Origin: Aestuariivita boseongensis
GTDB lineage: Bacteria > Pseudomonadota > Alphaproteobacteria > Rhodobacterales > Rhodobacteraceae
Assembly: GCF_001262635.1 (NCBI RefSeq)
Contig: NZ_JXYH01000011.1
Coordinates: 28,363-92,362, forward strand
Direction of reading: 5' to 3'
Length of the DNA: 64,000 nt
Shown: positions 17,523-26,310 of the stretch, one piece after another
Position numbering within the stretch: position 1 is the first letter of the stretch
Layout: the number at the start of each line of letters is the position of its first letter
Notes under the pieces: generated by a model
What the model was told of the DNA's origin: nothing
The model's input: the letters and a program-made list of their open reading frames with translations, nothing else
Database searches by the model: none
Translations under genes and position numbers: made by a program

Positions 17523-18890
17523 TCACACCCTGTCGCGGAAAATGTCGATCTCGAACTGGCTGACATGGGACAGGAGGCGGTCGTATTCCTGTTCTTTCGC
17601 GTTCAGGAAAGCCTCGTGGAACAGGGGCGGCAGCACGGTTTGCATCCAGTCGCTGTCGCGGAAACTGCGCAGGGCATCGGCCATCTGCGTGGGCACCGCA
17701 TCAAGCCCCAGATCGAAGGGGTTTCCGATGATCGGATCGGGGGGCGGCATCTCTCCCAGCACCCCGTCAAGGATCGCGCGCAGCAGCACCGCCGTCAACA
17801 GATAGGGGTTGGCATCGGCCCCGCCGATACGATGTTCGATGCGGCGGTTGGCCCCGTCCCCACCGGGAATGCGGATCGGCAGGAAGCGGTTGTCATGGCC
17901 CCAGCCCAGAAGCGTGGGCGCGTAGGCATTGGCCCTCAGCCTGCGGTACGAGCTGAAATGCGGGGCCATGATCAGCTGCATATCCACCGCCCGATCCAGA
18001 AGCCCCGCCACCGCATGGCGCAGGGTGGCGCTGCCCTGATCGGTGCCGTCGTCGAAGATGTTCTGCCCGTCCTCGTCCAGCACGCTGACATGCAGGTGCA
18101 GGCCCGCACCGTCCAGATCGGGAAAGGGTTTGGGCATGAAAGTCGCGCCAAACCCGTGACGCCGCGCCACCGCGCGCACGATCAGGCGCAGCAGGGTCAG
18201 ATCATCAGCCGCCTTCATCACATCGGCGGTATGAGCGATGTTGACCTCAAGCATCGCGGTTCCGTTTTCCGAACCCAGCCCGATCACCTCAACCCCGCTG
18301 GCCGTGCAGGCCTGGGTGATATCGCGGAACAGATCGCCGAACAGGTCGAATTCATCCAGATGGCAGGGATCGCGTCCGATCATGGGCCGGCCCGTCACCG
18401 GGTGAGGCGGCAGCGCGAGGCCCGGCTGGGACGGGTCATAAAGGTAAAACTCAACCTCAAGCGCGGTGACAGGGCGCAGCCCGGCGGTGGCATAATCATC
18501 CAGCACCCGCTGCAGCACATGCCGGCACGATGTTTCCACCGGGCGGCCATCGGGCCAGACCATGTCGGTCAGCACCCAGGCCGTATCGGCGCGGCTTGGC
18601 GACGGAAGCGGATCGCGCGGGGCGCGGGTGACGAAGATATCGCCATCGCCGGTGGCTAGAACCTCGCTGCAATTGGGGATCTCTTCGCCGATGAAATCGA
18701 CCGTGGGCATCGACAGCGGCACCGCGGCGCGGCCCTTGTCGATCTTTCCCGCCTGGGCGCGCGGCATCGCCTTGGCGCGCAGCACACCATTCACATCGGG
18801 CGTGGCGACGGCGACGGTCTGGATTTCGGGCCGTGTGGCCAACCAGTCTTCGACGCTTTGATGCGGTCCGGTTGTCTGATCTTTGGCCAC
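17523..18890 (-). CDS. Glutamine synthetase family protein (gamma-glutamylpolyamine synthetase-like)
   Basis: This protein of about 455 residues has a GS fold. Key stretches are LEVEFYLYDP (catalytic Glu region), AMLEVNIAHT, GLHLHVSVLDEDGQNIF and NRRIEHRIGGADANPYLLTA. The sequence resembles PuuA-type gamma-glutamylputrescine synthetases more than GlnA: it lacks the GlnA adenylylation loop. The GTG at 18890 has GAGAGGGA 9 bases upstream. An in-frame upstream start would add a basic, low-quality tail. No other polyamine genes are adjacent. Confidence 0.8.
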   Translation of the reverse strand: MAKDQTTGPHQSVEDWLATRPEIQTVAVATPDVNGVLRAKAMPRAQAGKIDKGRAAVPLSMPTVDFIGEEIPNCSEVLATGDGDIFVTRAPRDPLPSPSRADTAWVLTDMVWPDGRPVETSCRHVLQRVLDDYATAGLRPVTALEVEFYLYDPSQPGLALPPHPVTGRPMIGRDPCHLDEFDLFGDLFRDITQACTASGVEVIGLGSENGTAMLEVNIAHTADVMKAADDLTLLRLIVRAVARRHGFGATFMPKPFPDLDGAGLHLHVSVLDEDGQNIFDDGTDQGSATLRHAVAGLLDRAVDMQLIMAPHFSSYRRLRANAYAPTLLGWGHDNRFLPIRIPGGDGANRRIEHRIGGADANPYLLTAVLLRAILDGVLGEMPPPDPIIGNPFDLGLDAVPTQMADALRSFRDSDWMQTVLPPLFHEAFLNAKEQEYDRLLSHVSQFEIDIFRDRV

Positions 18891-19059
18891 GGCGGGTCCC
18901 TCTCGTGGTTGTGGAGGTTTGGTTTCATGCAACACGGCGCGGTGCCGATCGGTCAAGCCTGCTTGGCCGCGATCCGATCCCGACCTGCGGGATTTGCGCG
19001 GAGAACCGGCCAAGAACGCCTGCAAAGGTGAGTTTCCCTTGCACCTTCATCGCCGTCAG

Positions 19060-19076
19060 TTTAGAATCATTCCAAA
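19060..19076 (+). promoter_or_regulatory. Irr-type (ICE-like) box upstream of nfuA
   Basis: The 17-bp sequence TTTAGAATCATTCCAAA is an inverted repeat TTTAGAA-N3-TTCcAAA with one mismatch. It matches the alphaproteobacterial Irr operator pattern TTTAGAA-N3-TTCTAAA. It sits just upstream of a plausible -35 element and 62 bp before nfuA, so haem/iron-responsive control of Fe-S assembly is likely. Confidence 0.7.
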
Positions 19077-19078
19077 CC

Positions 19079-19107
19079 TTGACTTAATCCGATGCGGTCC
19101 GCATATG
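19079..19107 (+). promoter_or_regulatory. Candidate sigma70 promoter of nfuA
   Basis: TTGACT at 19079-19084 and CATATG at 19102-19107 are separated by 17 bp, with the Irr-type box ending two bases upstream of the -35. Transcription would begin about 25 bp before the nfuA ATG. Confidence 0.5.
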
Positions 19108-19138
19108 GAAAAGACCGCGCTTTAGGAGGCCGCACACG

Positions 19139-19702
19139 ATGTTCATTCAAACCGAATCCACGCCGAACCCGGCCACGTTGAAATTCCTGCCCGGCCAGAC
19201 CGTGCTTGAGATGGGCACCGCCGATTTCCCCAGCGCGGACACGGCTGACAAATCGCCCCTCGCGACCCGCGTTTTCGCGGTAAACGGCGTCACCGGCGTG
19301 TTCTTCGGCAATGATTTCGTCACCGTGACCAAGGAAGACGCGGTGGAATGGGACCATATCAAACCCGCGATCCTGGGCGCGATCATGGAGCATTACCAAT
19401 CCGGCGATCCGGTGATGGCCGGCGATCACGAGCCCGCCAGCGGCCATGCCGAACATACCGGTGAGAACGCAGAAATCGTGGGTCAGATCAAGGAATTGCT
19501 GGACAGCCGCGTGCGCCCCGCCGTGGCCCAAGATGGCGGCGACATCACCTTCCACGGCTTTGACCGCGGGGTGGTCTATCTGCACATGCAGGGCGCCTGC
19601 GCGGGCTGCCCGTCGTCGACCCTGACACTGAAAATGGGGATCGAGAACCTGCTGCGCCACTATATCCCCGAAGTGACCGAGGTGCGCCCGGTTGCCGTCT
19701 GA
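19139..19702 (+). CDS. nfuA: Nfu-type Fe-S cluster scaffold/carrier
   Basis: This 187-residue protein has an N-terminal Nfu domain (MFIQTESTPNPATLKFLPGQ) and a C-terminal NifU domain with the cluster-binding CAGC motif (Cys154, Cys157) in MQGACAGCPSSTLTLK. It transfers [4Fe-4S] clusters to client enzymes in the cytoplasm; aconitase- and SdhB-type proteins are typical clients in the family. AGGAGG lies 9 bases before the ATG. An Irr-type operator precedes the promoter, which fits iron control. Confidence 0.93.
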   Translation: MFIQTESTPNPATLKFLPGQTVLEMGTADFPSADTADKSPLATRVFAVNGVTGVFFGNDFVTVTKEDAVEWDHIKPAILGAIMEHYQSGDPVMAGDHEPASGHAEHTGENAEIVGQIKELLDSRVRPAVAQDGGDITFHGFDRGVVYLHMQGACAGCPSSTLTLKMGIENLLRHYIPEVTEVRPVAV

Positions 19703-19771
19703 CGCAACCTGCAACGGAATATCCACGACCGGGCGCTGCTTCTGCGGCGCCCGTCTTGTTAGAGGCGTATC

Positions 19772-20431
19772 GTGACTGCAAACCCCACACTTCTGGCCTT
19801 TGACACCTCTGGCCCGTGGTGCACGGCGGCGCTGATCCATGACGGACGGCTGACGGTTCGCACCGATGACATGGCCAAGGGGCAAGCCGAACACCTGATG
19901 CCGATGCTGCAAGAGATGCTTGCGGATCAGGGCTTGGGGTTCACCGATCTAGATGGCATTGGCGTGGGCGTGGGCCCAGGGAATTTCACCGGCATCCGGA
20001 TTTCTGTGTCGGCCGCAAGGGGGCTGGCCTTGGGCCTGGGCAAACCGGCGATCGGCGTGTCTCTGCTGGAGGCGCTGGTCTATGACACCGCGCGCCCCGC
20101 GATTGCTGTGGCCGATGCGCGGCAAGGCCGGATCTATGCGCAGTATTTCGGCGCGAATGGCCCGGATGATCCGATGATGTTGGATCTGGAGAGCGATCCC
20201 GTGCCTGACGCGTGGATCCAGGAAAAACCCGTGCTGATCGGTGCCGGAGGCGATGCCTTGGCCAAGCTGACCCACAGTGCCGTGGAAACACCGCCCACCC
20301 CGCTGAACGAGGCCATCGCCCGCATCGCGCTCACCCGGTTGGACGACCCCTATGTCCCGCCTGCCCCCTTGTATCTGCGCCCCGCCGATGCGGCCCCTGC
20401 GCGCGATACGGCCCCGGTGATCCTGGATTGA
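19772..20431 (+). CDS. tsaB: tRNA threonylcarbamoyladenosine biosynthesis protein TsaB
   Basis: This 219-residue ASKHA-fold partner of TsaD is needed for t6A37 modification of ANN-decoding tRNAs. Motifs are LLAFDTSGPWCTAALI, GVGPGNFTGIRISVSAARGL and AVADARQGRIYAQYF. It starts with GTG and overlaps the rimI start (TTGA). The tsaB-rimI pair is conserved in bacteria. Confidence 0.93.
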   Translation: MTANPTLLAFDTSGPWCTAALIHDGRLTVRTDDMAKGQAEHLMPMLQEMLADQGLGFTDLDGIGVGVGPGNFTGIRISVSAARGLALGLGKPAIGVSLLEALVYDTARPAIAVADARQGRIYAQYFGANGPDDPMMLDLESDPVPDAWIQEKPVLIGAGGDALAKLTHSAVETPPTPLNEAIARIALTRLDDPYVPPAPLYLRPADAAPARDTAPVILD

Positions 20432-20850
20432 TCGCGCCCGAGGATATGGCCGCCATCCACAAGGCGGCCTTCACCCAGTCGCGGCCGTGGAGCGCGGAGG
20501 AGTTTACCTCGCTGCTGGCGCACCCGTCGGTCTTTGCATGTGGCGACAGCCGCGCCTTTGCGCTGGTGCGCGTGATCGTGGATGAGGCCGAATTGCTGAC
20601 CATCGCCACTCATCCCCTGTTCCAGCGCCAGGGCCACGCCCGTGCGGTGATGGACGCCTGGCAGGATGAGGCCTCCAAGCGCGGCGCGACCCATGGGTTT
20701 CTGGAGGTTGCGTCCGACAACAGTGCCGCGCGGCACCTCTATCAAGACTGCGGGTTTTCCCAGACGGGCCTGCGCCAAGCCTACTATCCGCGCAAGGGCG
20801 CGCAGGCTGCTGACGCGGTGATCATGGCGCGGGATCTGACCCAAGGTTAG
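20428..20850 (+). CDS. rimI: Ribosomal-protein-alanine N-acetyltransferase RimI (GNAT)
   Basis: This GNAT-fold protein of about 140 residues has AAIHKAAFTQSRPWSAEEF at the N-terminus, the acetyl-CoA loop HPLFQRQGHARAVMD (Q-x-x-G-x-A type) and the C-terminal ARHLYQDCGFSQTGLRQAYY. In E. coli RimI acetylates the N-terminus of ribosomal protein S18. The start is taken as the TTG overlapping the tsaB stop; an ATG at 20446 is the alternative. Confidence 0.85.
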   Translation: MIAPEDMAAIHKAAFTQSRPWSAEEFTSLLAHPSVFACGDSRAFALVRVIVDEAELLTIATHPLFQRQGHARAVMDAWQDEASKRGATHGFLEVASDNSAARHLYQDCGFSQTGLRQAYYPRKGAQAADAVIMARDLTQG

Positions 20851-20998
20851 CACCGACCCACAGGCTTAAAACCCCAAGAATCGGTTGACCCTCGTCCCCT
20901 CCTGCGGCCTTATTTGCACCGATCTTAAACCGATCTGAGACGTTTTCGGGCTGCACCAACAGGGACAGCCCCAATCAGAACCAATTGGGAGTAATCTT

Positions 20999-21997
20999 AT
21001 GTCCTTCATGACAAAAATCATGGGTACAGCCGCGGCCCTGGCGATGAGCGCGACCGCCGCTCTGGCCGAGCCTGCGCTAATCTTCGACCTTGGCGGCAAG
21101 TTCGACAAATCCTTCAACGAAGCCGCTCATAACGGCGCGCAACGCTGGGCCGAGGAAACCGGCGGCTCCTATCGCGAGATCGAACTGCAGTCCGAAGCCC
21201 AGCGCGAACAGGCGCTGCGCCGCTTTGCCGAATCCGGTGCAAACCCGGTGATCACCATGGGCTTTGCCATGGCAGACGCGCTGTCGGTCGTGGCCCCGGA
21301 ATACCCCGACACGAAATTCGTGGCCGTGGATGTGACATGGCTGGAGGCACCGAACATCCGTCAGATCGGCTTTGCCGAACATGAGGGCTCGTACCTTGTG
21401 GGCATGATGGCCGCGATGGCGTCTGAAACCGGCACCGTGGGCTTTGTCGGTGGCATGGACATCCCGCTGATCCGCCACTTTGGCTGCGGCTATGCTCAGG
21501 GCGTGAAGGCCGTGAACCCAGATGCCACCATCATCGCCAACATGACCGGCACGACCCCTGCGGCCTGGAACGACCCGGTGAAAGGGTCCGAGCTGACCAA
21601 GGCGCAGATCAGCCAAGGCGCAGACGTGGTCTATGCCGCGGCAGGCGGCACCGGCGTGGGCGTTCTGCGCACTGCGGCCGATGAAGGCATCCTGTCGATC
21701 GGCGTGGACAGCAACCAGAACTACCTGCACCCCGGTCAGGTCCTGACCTCGATGCTGAAGCGTGTGGACGTGGCCGTCTATGACGCGATGAAAGCTGGCG
21801 CGGATCTGGAGACCGGCGTCTTCACGATGGGCCTGGCCAATGACGGCGTCGGCTATGCGCTGGACGAGTTCAACGCCGAGCTGGTGTCGGACGAGATGAA
21901 AGCCGCTGTGGACGCCGCGCGTGAGAAGATCATCAACGGTGATCTGGAAGTCGTGGCGTATTACACCAACGACAACTGCCCGGCGATTGATTTCTGA
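20999..21997 (+). CDS. BMP-family ABC transporter substrate-binding protein
   Basis: This 332-residue exported protein has a signal peptide of about 23 residues (ATAALA cleavage region) and the Bmp/Med domain: ALIFDLGGKFDKSFNEAAHN, VGFVGGMDIPLIRHFGCGYA, IGVDSNQNYL. BMP proteins usually bind nucleosides. The Cys near the signal peptide is absent, so it is soluble in the periplasm rather than a lipoprotein. It is followed by a strong terminator; the ATPase and permeases start 480 bp further on. That suggests higher expression of the binding protein than of the transporter. Confidence 0.92.
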   Translation: MSFMTKIMGTAAALAMSATAALAEPALIFDLGGKFDKSFNEAAHNGAQRWAEETGGSYREIELQSEAQREQALRRFAESGANPVITMGFAMADALSVVAPEYPDTKFVAVDVTWLEAPNIRQIGFAEHEGSYLVGMMAAMASETGTVGFVGGMDIPLIRHFGCGYAQGVKAVNPDATIIANMTGTTPAAWNDPVKGSELTKAQISQGADVVYAAAGGTGVGVLRTAADEGILSIGVDSNQNYLHPGQVLTSMLKRVDVAVYDAMKAGADLETGVFTMGLANDGVGYALDEFNAELVSDEMKAAVDAAREKIINGDLEVVAYYTNDNCPAIDF

Positions 21998-22021
21998 TTA
22001 CTGGGTTAGATGTATGAGAGA

Positions 22022-22054
22022 GGGCCGCGCTGAGAGATTGGCGCGGCCTTTTTT
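22022..22054 (+). terminator. Rho-independent terminator after the BMP gene
   Basis: GGCCGCGC at 22023-22030 pairs with GCGCGGCC at 22041-22048 across a 10-nt loop and is followed by six T residues. It separates the binding-protein gene from its ABC transporter genes. Confidence 0.85.
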
Positions 22055-22151
22055 GTGTGTTTTTTTGGATCGCTTTGACCCCTGTTCGGACCAGAGGAAC
22101 TGCCGACCTGCACGGAATCAAGGCGAATCCGCCGTGCATCCATTGCCGACA

Positions 22152-22175
22152 GGTGTTTTGCCTAGGCAAAACACC
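22152..22175. repeat. Perfect 24-bp palindrome in the BMP-ATPase intergenic region
   Basis: The half-site GGTGTTTTGCCT is followed directly by its exact reverse complement. It is the only strong structure in the otherwise gene-free stretch 22055-22480 (about 430 bp). It could be an operator or a processing/termination hairpin; no T-run follows on either strand. Confidence 0.75.
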
Positions 22176-22480
22176 GAAAGGGCCAGACCGCCCCAACGGG
22201 CTGGCGATTTGGCAGACGTAAGCGCACCTATCTAAACCAGGAGTTTGCTTGGGTGCCATAAACCGCACTGAACGGATGCCGGATCGCCACCCCGCGGTCT
22301 GGCAGTTCACGGCTTACCGTTTCGTAAGGTGACAGAGGCGGCATTCACCACCGTGCAGATCAAACCTCGGGCACAGCTCTGTCCCCAACACAACCCCCCA
22401 ACATTTCCGCCTCGTCAGGTCTGGGCAAACCGGCTAAGCTCTGCAAAACTCACACCAATTTTCAGATGGGGTCGGCGGGT

Positions 22481-24019
22481 ATGGCCAGTGCAGCACCAGC
22501 GATTGAACTCAAAGGCATCTCGAAAGCCTTTGGGCCGGTTCAGGCCAACAAGGATATCTCGATCAGCGTCCCGCGCGGGACGATCCATGGGATCATCGGT
22601 GAAAACGGGGCGGGCAAATCCACGCTGATGAGCATCCTCTACGGATTTTACAAGGCTGACGCCGGAGAGATCTTTATCGGCGGGAAAAAGACCGACATTC
22701 CTGACAGTCAGGCCGCGATTGCGGCGGGGATCGGGATGGTGTTCCAGCACTTCAAGCTGGTGGAAAACTTCACCGTTTTGGAGAACATCATTCTGGGGGC
22801 GGAAGATGGCGGGCTGCTCGCCCCGTCGCTGTCGAAAGCGCGTAAGGAACTGATTGCGCTGGAAAAAGAATACGGACTGCAGGTGGACCCCGATGCGGTG
22901 ATCGAGGATCTGGGCGTGGGCAAGCAGCAGCGGGTCGAGATCCTCAAGGCGCTTTATCGGCGCGCCGATATCCTGATTTTGGACGAACCCACGGGCGTGC
23001 TGACCCCGGCCGAGGCCGATCAGCTCTTTCGCATTCTGGGGCGGCTGCGGGATGAGGGGAAGACCACGATCCTGATCACCCACAAGCTGCGCGAGATCAT
23101 GGAGATCACCGACAATGTCAGCGTCATGCGGCGCGGAGAGATGGTGGGCCATGTAAAAACCTCCGAGACCGGGCCGGAGCAGCTGGCCGAGCTGATGGTG
23201 GGCCGGAAGGTGCTGTTGCGTGTCGACAAGGCGCCCGCGAAACCCGGGGCACCTGTGCTGGAGGTCGAAAACCTCCGCGTCGTGGACGAGGCCGGGGTGG
23301 AACGCGTGAAGGGCATCGACCTGACAGTGCGCGCGGGCGAGATCCTGGGGATTGCAGGGGTTGCGGGTAACGGGCAGTCGGAGCTTCTGGAGGTTCTGGG
23401 CGGGATGCGCGACGGCACCGGGTCGGTCCAGCTGAACGGGCAGGCGCTGGACCTGTCGGGCCGGTATTCGGACGGCCAATCGCGCCGGGCACGGGGCATT
23501 GCGCATGTGCCCGAGGACCGGCAGCGCGAAGGGCTGATCATGGACTATCACGCCTGGGAAAACGTGGCCTTCGGCTATCACCACGATCCGAAATACCAGC
23601 GCAATGCGCTGTTCATGGATAATGCCGCCCTGCGCGCGGACACCGAAGCCAAGATGAAAACCTTTGACGTGCGCCCGCCCGATCCGTGGCTGAAGGCCAA
23701 GAATTTCTCGGGCGGAAACCAGCAGAAGATCGTTGTCGCGCGCGAGATTGAGCGGAATCCCGATCTGCTGCTGGTGGGGCAGCCCACGCGCGGCGTGGAT
23801 ATCGGCGCGATCGAGTTCATTCACCAGCAGATCGTGGCCCTGCGCGATCAGGGCAAGGCGATCCTGTTGGTGTCGGTGGAGTTGGAAGAGATCTTCGGCC
23901 TGGCTGACCGGATTGCGGTGATGTTTGACGGCCGGATCATGGGCGAACGCATGCCGGATCAGACCAACGAAAAGGAACTGGGCCTGCTGATGGCTGGCGT
24001 GAGCGGGGAGGCGGCGTGA
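22481..24019 (+). CDS. BMP-type ABC transporter, duplicated ATPase subunit
   Basis: This protein of about 512 residues has two ABC domains in tandem, as in NupA/XylG-type importers. Domain 1 has Walker A GENGAGKST, signature LGVGKQQRVEI and Walker B ILILDEPT. Domain 2 is degenerate: GVAGNGQSE replaces Walker A and VGQPTRGVD replaces the Walker B glutamate, though FSGGNQQKIVV is an intact signature. One competent ATP site is usual for the family. Start is ATG 22481 or 22466; neither has a strong ribosome-binding site. Confidence 0.93.
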   Translation: MASAAPAIELKGISKAFGPVQANKDISISVPRGTIHGIIGENGAGKSTLMSILYGFYKADAGEIFIGGKKTDIPDSQAAIAAGIGMVFQHFKLVENFTVLENIILGAEDGGLLAPSLSKARKELIALEKEYGLQVDPDAVIEDLGVGKQQRVEILKALYRRADILILDEPTGVLTPAEADQLFRILGRLRDEGKTTILITHKLREIMEITDNVSVMRRGEMVGHVKTSETGPEQLAELMVGRKVLLRVDKAPAKPGAPVLEVENLRVVDEAGVERVKGIDLTVRAGEILGIAGVAGNGQSELLEVLGGMRDGTGSVQLNGQALDLSGRYSDGQSRRARGIAHVPEDRQREGLIMDYHAWENVAFGYHHDPKYQRNALFMDNAALRADTEAKMKTFDVRPPDPWLKAKNFSGGNQQKIVVAREIERNPDLLLVGQPTRGVDIGAIEFIHQQIVALRDQGKAILLVSVELEEIFGLADRIAVMFDGRIMGERMPDQTNEKELGLLMAGVSGEAA

Positions 24020-24042
24020 TGGCGCGCAGGGTTGGCTGGGGC

Positions 24043-24111
24043 GCAAGGATTTTCGAAAATCCTTGCAACGCAATTTCGAAATTGCGTGTCAAGCCGCTTC
24101 CAAGCGGCTTG
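24043..24111. repeat. Three back-to-back palindromes between ATPase and permease genes
   Basis: 24043-24066 is a perfect 24-bp palindrome (half GCAAGGATTTTC). 24068-24087 is a perfect 20-bp palindrome (half ACGCAATTTC). 24090-24111 is a 10-bp stem CAAGCCGCTT/AAGCGGCTTG with a 2-base loop. They fill most of the 112-bp gap within one operon and have no T-runs. The first is closely related to palindromes at 38446 and 47975. Confidence 0.9.
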
Positions 24112-24131
24112 GTCGCGCGGAGATCTGACTG

Positions 24132-25226
24132 ATGGAAAAGATGCCACATTGGGCCGATGTGATCCTGATCCCGCTGATCTCGCTGATCCTGGCGGCGATC
24201 CTGTCGGCGCTGGTGATCCTCGCCATTGGCGAAGACCCCGTGGCCGCCGTCAAGCTGATGGTTCAAGGCGCATTGGGGTCGACCTATGGCTGGGGCTATA
24301 CGCTCTACTACGCCACCAATTTCATGTTCACCGGGTTGGCGGTGGCGGTGGCCTTCCACGCGCGGATGTTCAATATCGGCGGCGAAGGTCAGGCGATGCT
24401 GGGCGGGCTGGGCGTGGCCCTTGTCTGCCTGCTGATCCCTTGGCCGCATTGGTCGCTGGCGCTGATCGCGGCGATCCTGGCCTCCATGGCCTTTGGCGCA
24501 CTTTGGGCGGCGATCCCGGCCTATCTGCAGGCCAAACGCGGCAGCCACATCGTGATCACCACCATCATGTTCAACTTCATCGCCGCGGCGGTGCTGAACT
24601 ATGTGCTGGTCAATCTGCTCAGGCCCGAAGGGTCGATGGACCCGGCCACCGCGCGCTTTCCCGAAACGGTTCATCTGCCCACGCTGCATGAGATGCTGGC
24701 GCCCATTGGCATCAATTTCTCACGCGCGGCGCCGGCCAATATCAGCCTTCTGGTGGCGGTTGCCGCCTGCGTCATTGTCTGGCTGCTGATCTGGCGCACG
24801 CGTCTGGGATACGAGATCCGCGCCTATGGTCATTCCGAGACAGGCGCATTGTATGCCGGCATTTCGCCGGTGAAGATCACGATGATCGCCATGCTGATTT
24901 CCGGCGCGCTGGCCGGCCTGATGGCCATCAACAATGTCATGGGCGAGGCCGAAAGGCTGGTGATGAACGCCACGGAAGGCGCCGGGTTCATCGGCATTGC
25001 CGTGGCGCTGATGGGGCGCAGCCATCCGTTTGGCGTGTTTCTGGCCGCGATCCTCTTTGGGTTCCTCTATCAGGGCGGGGCGGAACTGGCGCTGTGGACG
25101 TCGATCCCGCGTGAGCTGATCGTGGTCATTCAAGCGCTGGTGATCCTCTTTACCGGAGCATTGGACAACATGGTGCGCATGCCGCTTGAGAAGCTGTTCT
25201 TGCGGATGAACCGGGGGAAAAGCTGA
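24132..25226 (+). CDS. BMP-type ABC transporter permease 1
   Basis: This 364-residue permease of the branched-chain/ribose type (BPD_transp_2) has about 9-10 TM segments. GEGQAMLGGLGVALV is the conserved region after the third helix, then VITTIMFNFIAAAVLNYVL and YAGISPVKITMIAMLISGAL. It pairs with the next permease as a heterodimer for likely nucleoside import. Its stop codon shares one base with the next start. The preceding 112 bp hold three palindromes. Confidence 0.93.
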   Translation: MEKMPHWADVILIPLISLILAAILSALVILAIGEDPVAAVKLMVQGALGSTYGWGYTLYYATNFMFTGLAVAVAFHARMFNIGGEGQAMLGGLGVALVCLLIPWPHWSLALIAAILASMAFGALWAAIPAYLQAKRGSHIVITTIMFNFIAAAVLNYVLVNLLRPEGSMDPATARFPETVHLPTLHEMLAPIGINFSRAAPANISLLVAVAACVIVWLLIWRTRLGYEIRAYGHSETGALYAGISPVKITMIAMLISGALAGLMAINNVMGEAERLVMNATEGAGFIGIAVALMGRSHPFGVFLAAILFGFLYQGGAELALWTSIPRELIVVIQALVILFTGALDNMVRMPLEKLFLRMNRGKS

Positions 25227-26191
25227 TGGATTTCCTGACGATCATCCAGATCCTCGATTCCACCATCCGGTTGGCCACGCCCTTGCTGCTGGCCTGTCTG
25301 GCTGGGCTTTATTCCGAACGCGCGGGCATTTTCGACATCGGGCTTGAGGGCAAGATGCTGATGGCAGCGTTCTTTTCGGCCGCCGTCGCTGCGGTGACGG
25401 GATCTGTCTGGCTGGGGCTGCTGGCGGGCATCGCGTCCTCGATGGTGCTGAGCGGCTTGCACGGACTGGCCTCGATCACCTTCCGGGGCAATCAACTGAT
25501 TTCCGGGGTGGCGATCAATTTCCTGGCCGCCGGTATGACCGTGCTGATCGCGCAGGACTGGTTCAAGCAGGGCGGCCGGACGCCATCGCTGTTCGATCAG
25601 GGGCGGTTCAATCCGATCACCCTGCCCTTTGCCGAGACGCTTGAGCCTGTTCCCTTCATCGGCCCGATCTATGCCGAGCTGATTTCGGGCCATTCGATCC
25701 TTGTCTATCTGGCGCTGCTTGCAGTGCCGGGCACATGGTGGCTTCTTTATCGCACACGCTTCGGTCTGCGACTGCGCGCGGTGGGCGAAAACCCCGCAGC
25801 GGTGGATACGGCGGGCGTGTCGGTTGTGGGCCTGCGCTATGCCGCTGTCGCAATCTGCGGGGTGCTGTGCGGGATTGCGGGGGCCTATCTGGCCACGGCG
25901 CTGCAGGCGGGGTTCGTCAAGGACATGACTGCCGGTCGCGGCTTTATCGCACTAGCGGCTCTGATCTTTGCCAAATGGAGACCGTGGCACGCGCTTTATG
26001 CCTGCCTGCTGTTCGGCTTCCTGCAGGCGATCGCGCTGCGCTACCAGAATATCGACCTTGGTGCCTTCGTGGTGCCTGTGCAGGCGATGGACGCGCTGCC
26101 CTACGTGCTGACCGTGGTGATCCTTGCAGGCTTTGTCGGCAAGGCCATTCCGCCGCGCGCCGGTGGTGAGCCTTATGTGAAAGAGCGGTGA
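25226..26191 (+). CDS. BMP-type ABC transporter permease 2
   Basis: This 321-residue permease contains SERAGIFDIGLEGKMLMAAF, the conserved pattern of the second permease in nucleoside ABC importers, then NQLISGVAINFLAAGMTVLI and AGRGFIALAALIFAKWRP. It starts with the last base of the preceding stop (TGATG), so the permeases are coupled. No gene for nucleoside breakdown is adjacent; deoD lies 11.5 kb away. Confidence 0.93.
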   Translation: MDFLTIIQILDSTIRLATPLLLACLAGLYSERAGIFDIGLEGKMLMAAFFSAAVAAVTGSVWLGLLAGIASSMVLSGLHGLASITFRGNQLISGVAINFLAAGMTVLIAQDWFKQGGRTPSLFDQGRFNPITLPFAETLEPVPFIGPIYAELISGHSILVYLALLAVPGTWWLLYRTRFGLRLRAVGENPAAVDTAGVSVVGLRYAAVAICGVLCGIAGAYLATALQAGFVKDMTAGRGFIALAALIFAKWRPWHALYACLLFGFLQAIALRYQNIDLGAFVVPVQAMDALPYVLTVVILAGFVGKAIPPRAGGEPYVKER

Positions 26192-26310
26192 CGATCCCCG
26201 GAACAAACGCGCCGCACCTTGCCAATCGGTCGGATTTGTCGCAACTCTGGACCTATGCTCGTGCCGTCATCTTTCGTAAGGACGATATGAGAGAATAAAG
26301 GACCCGCCGG

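Noticed and set aside
22415..24073. A 552-codon reverse-strand frame opposite the ABC ATPase gene
   Set aside because: Shadow of a certain gene; the composition (rich in His, Gln and Arg) is typical of antisense frames.
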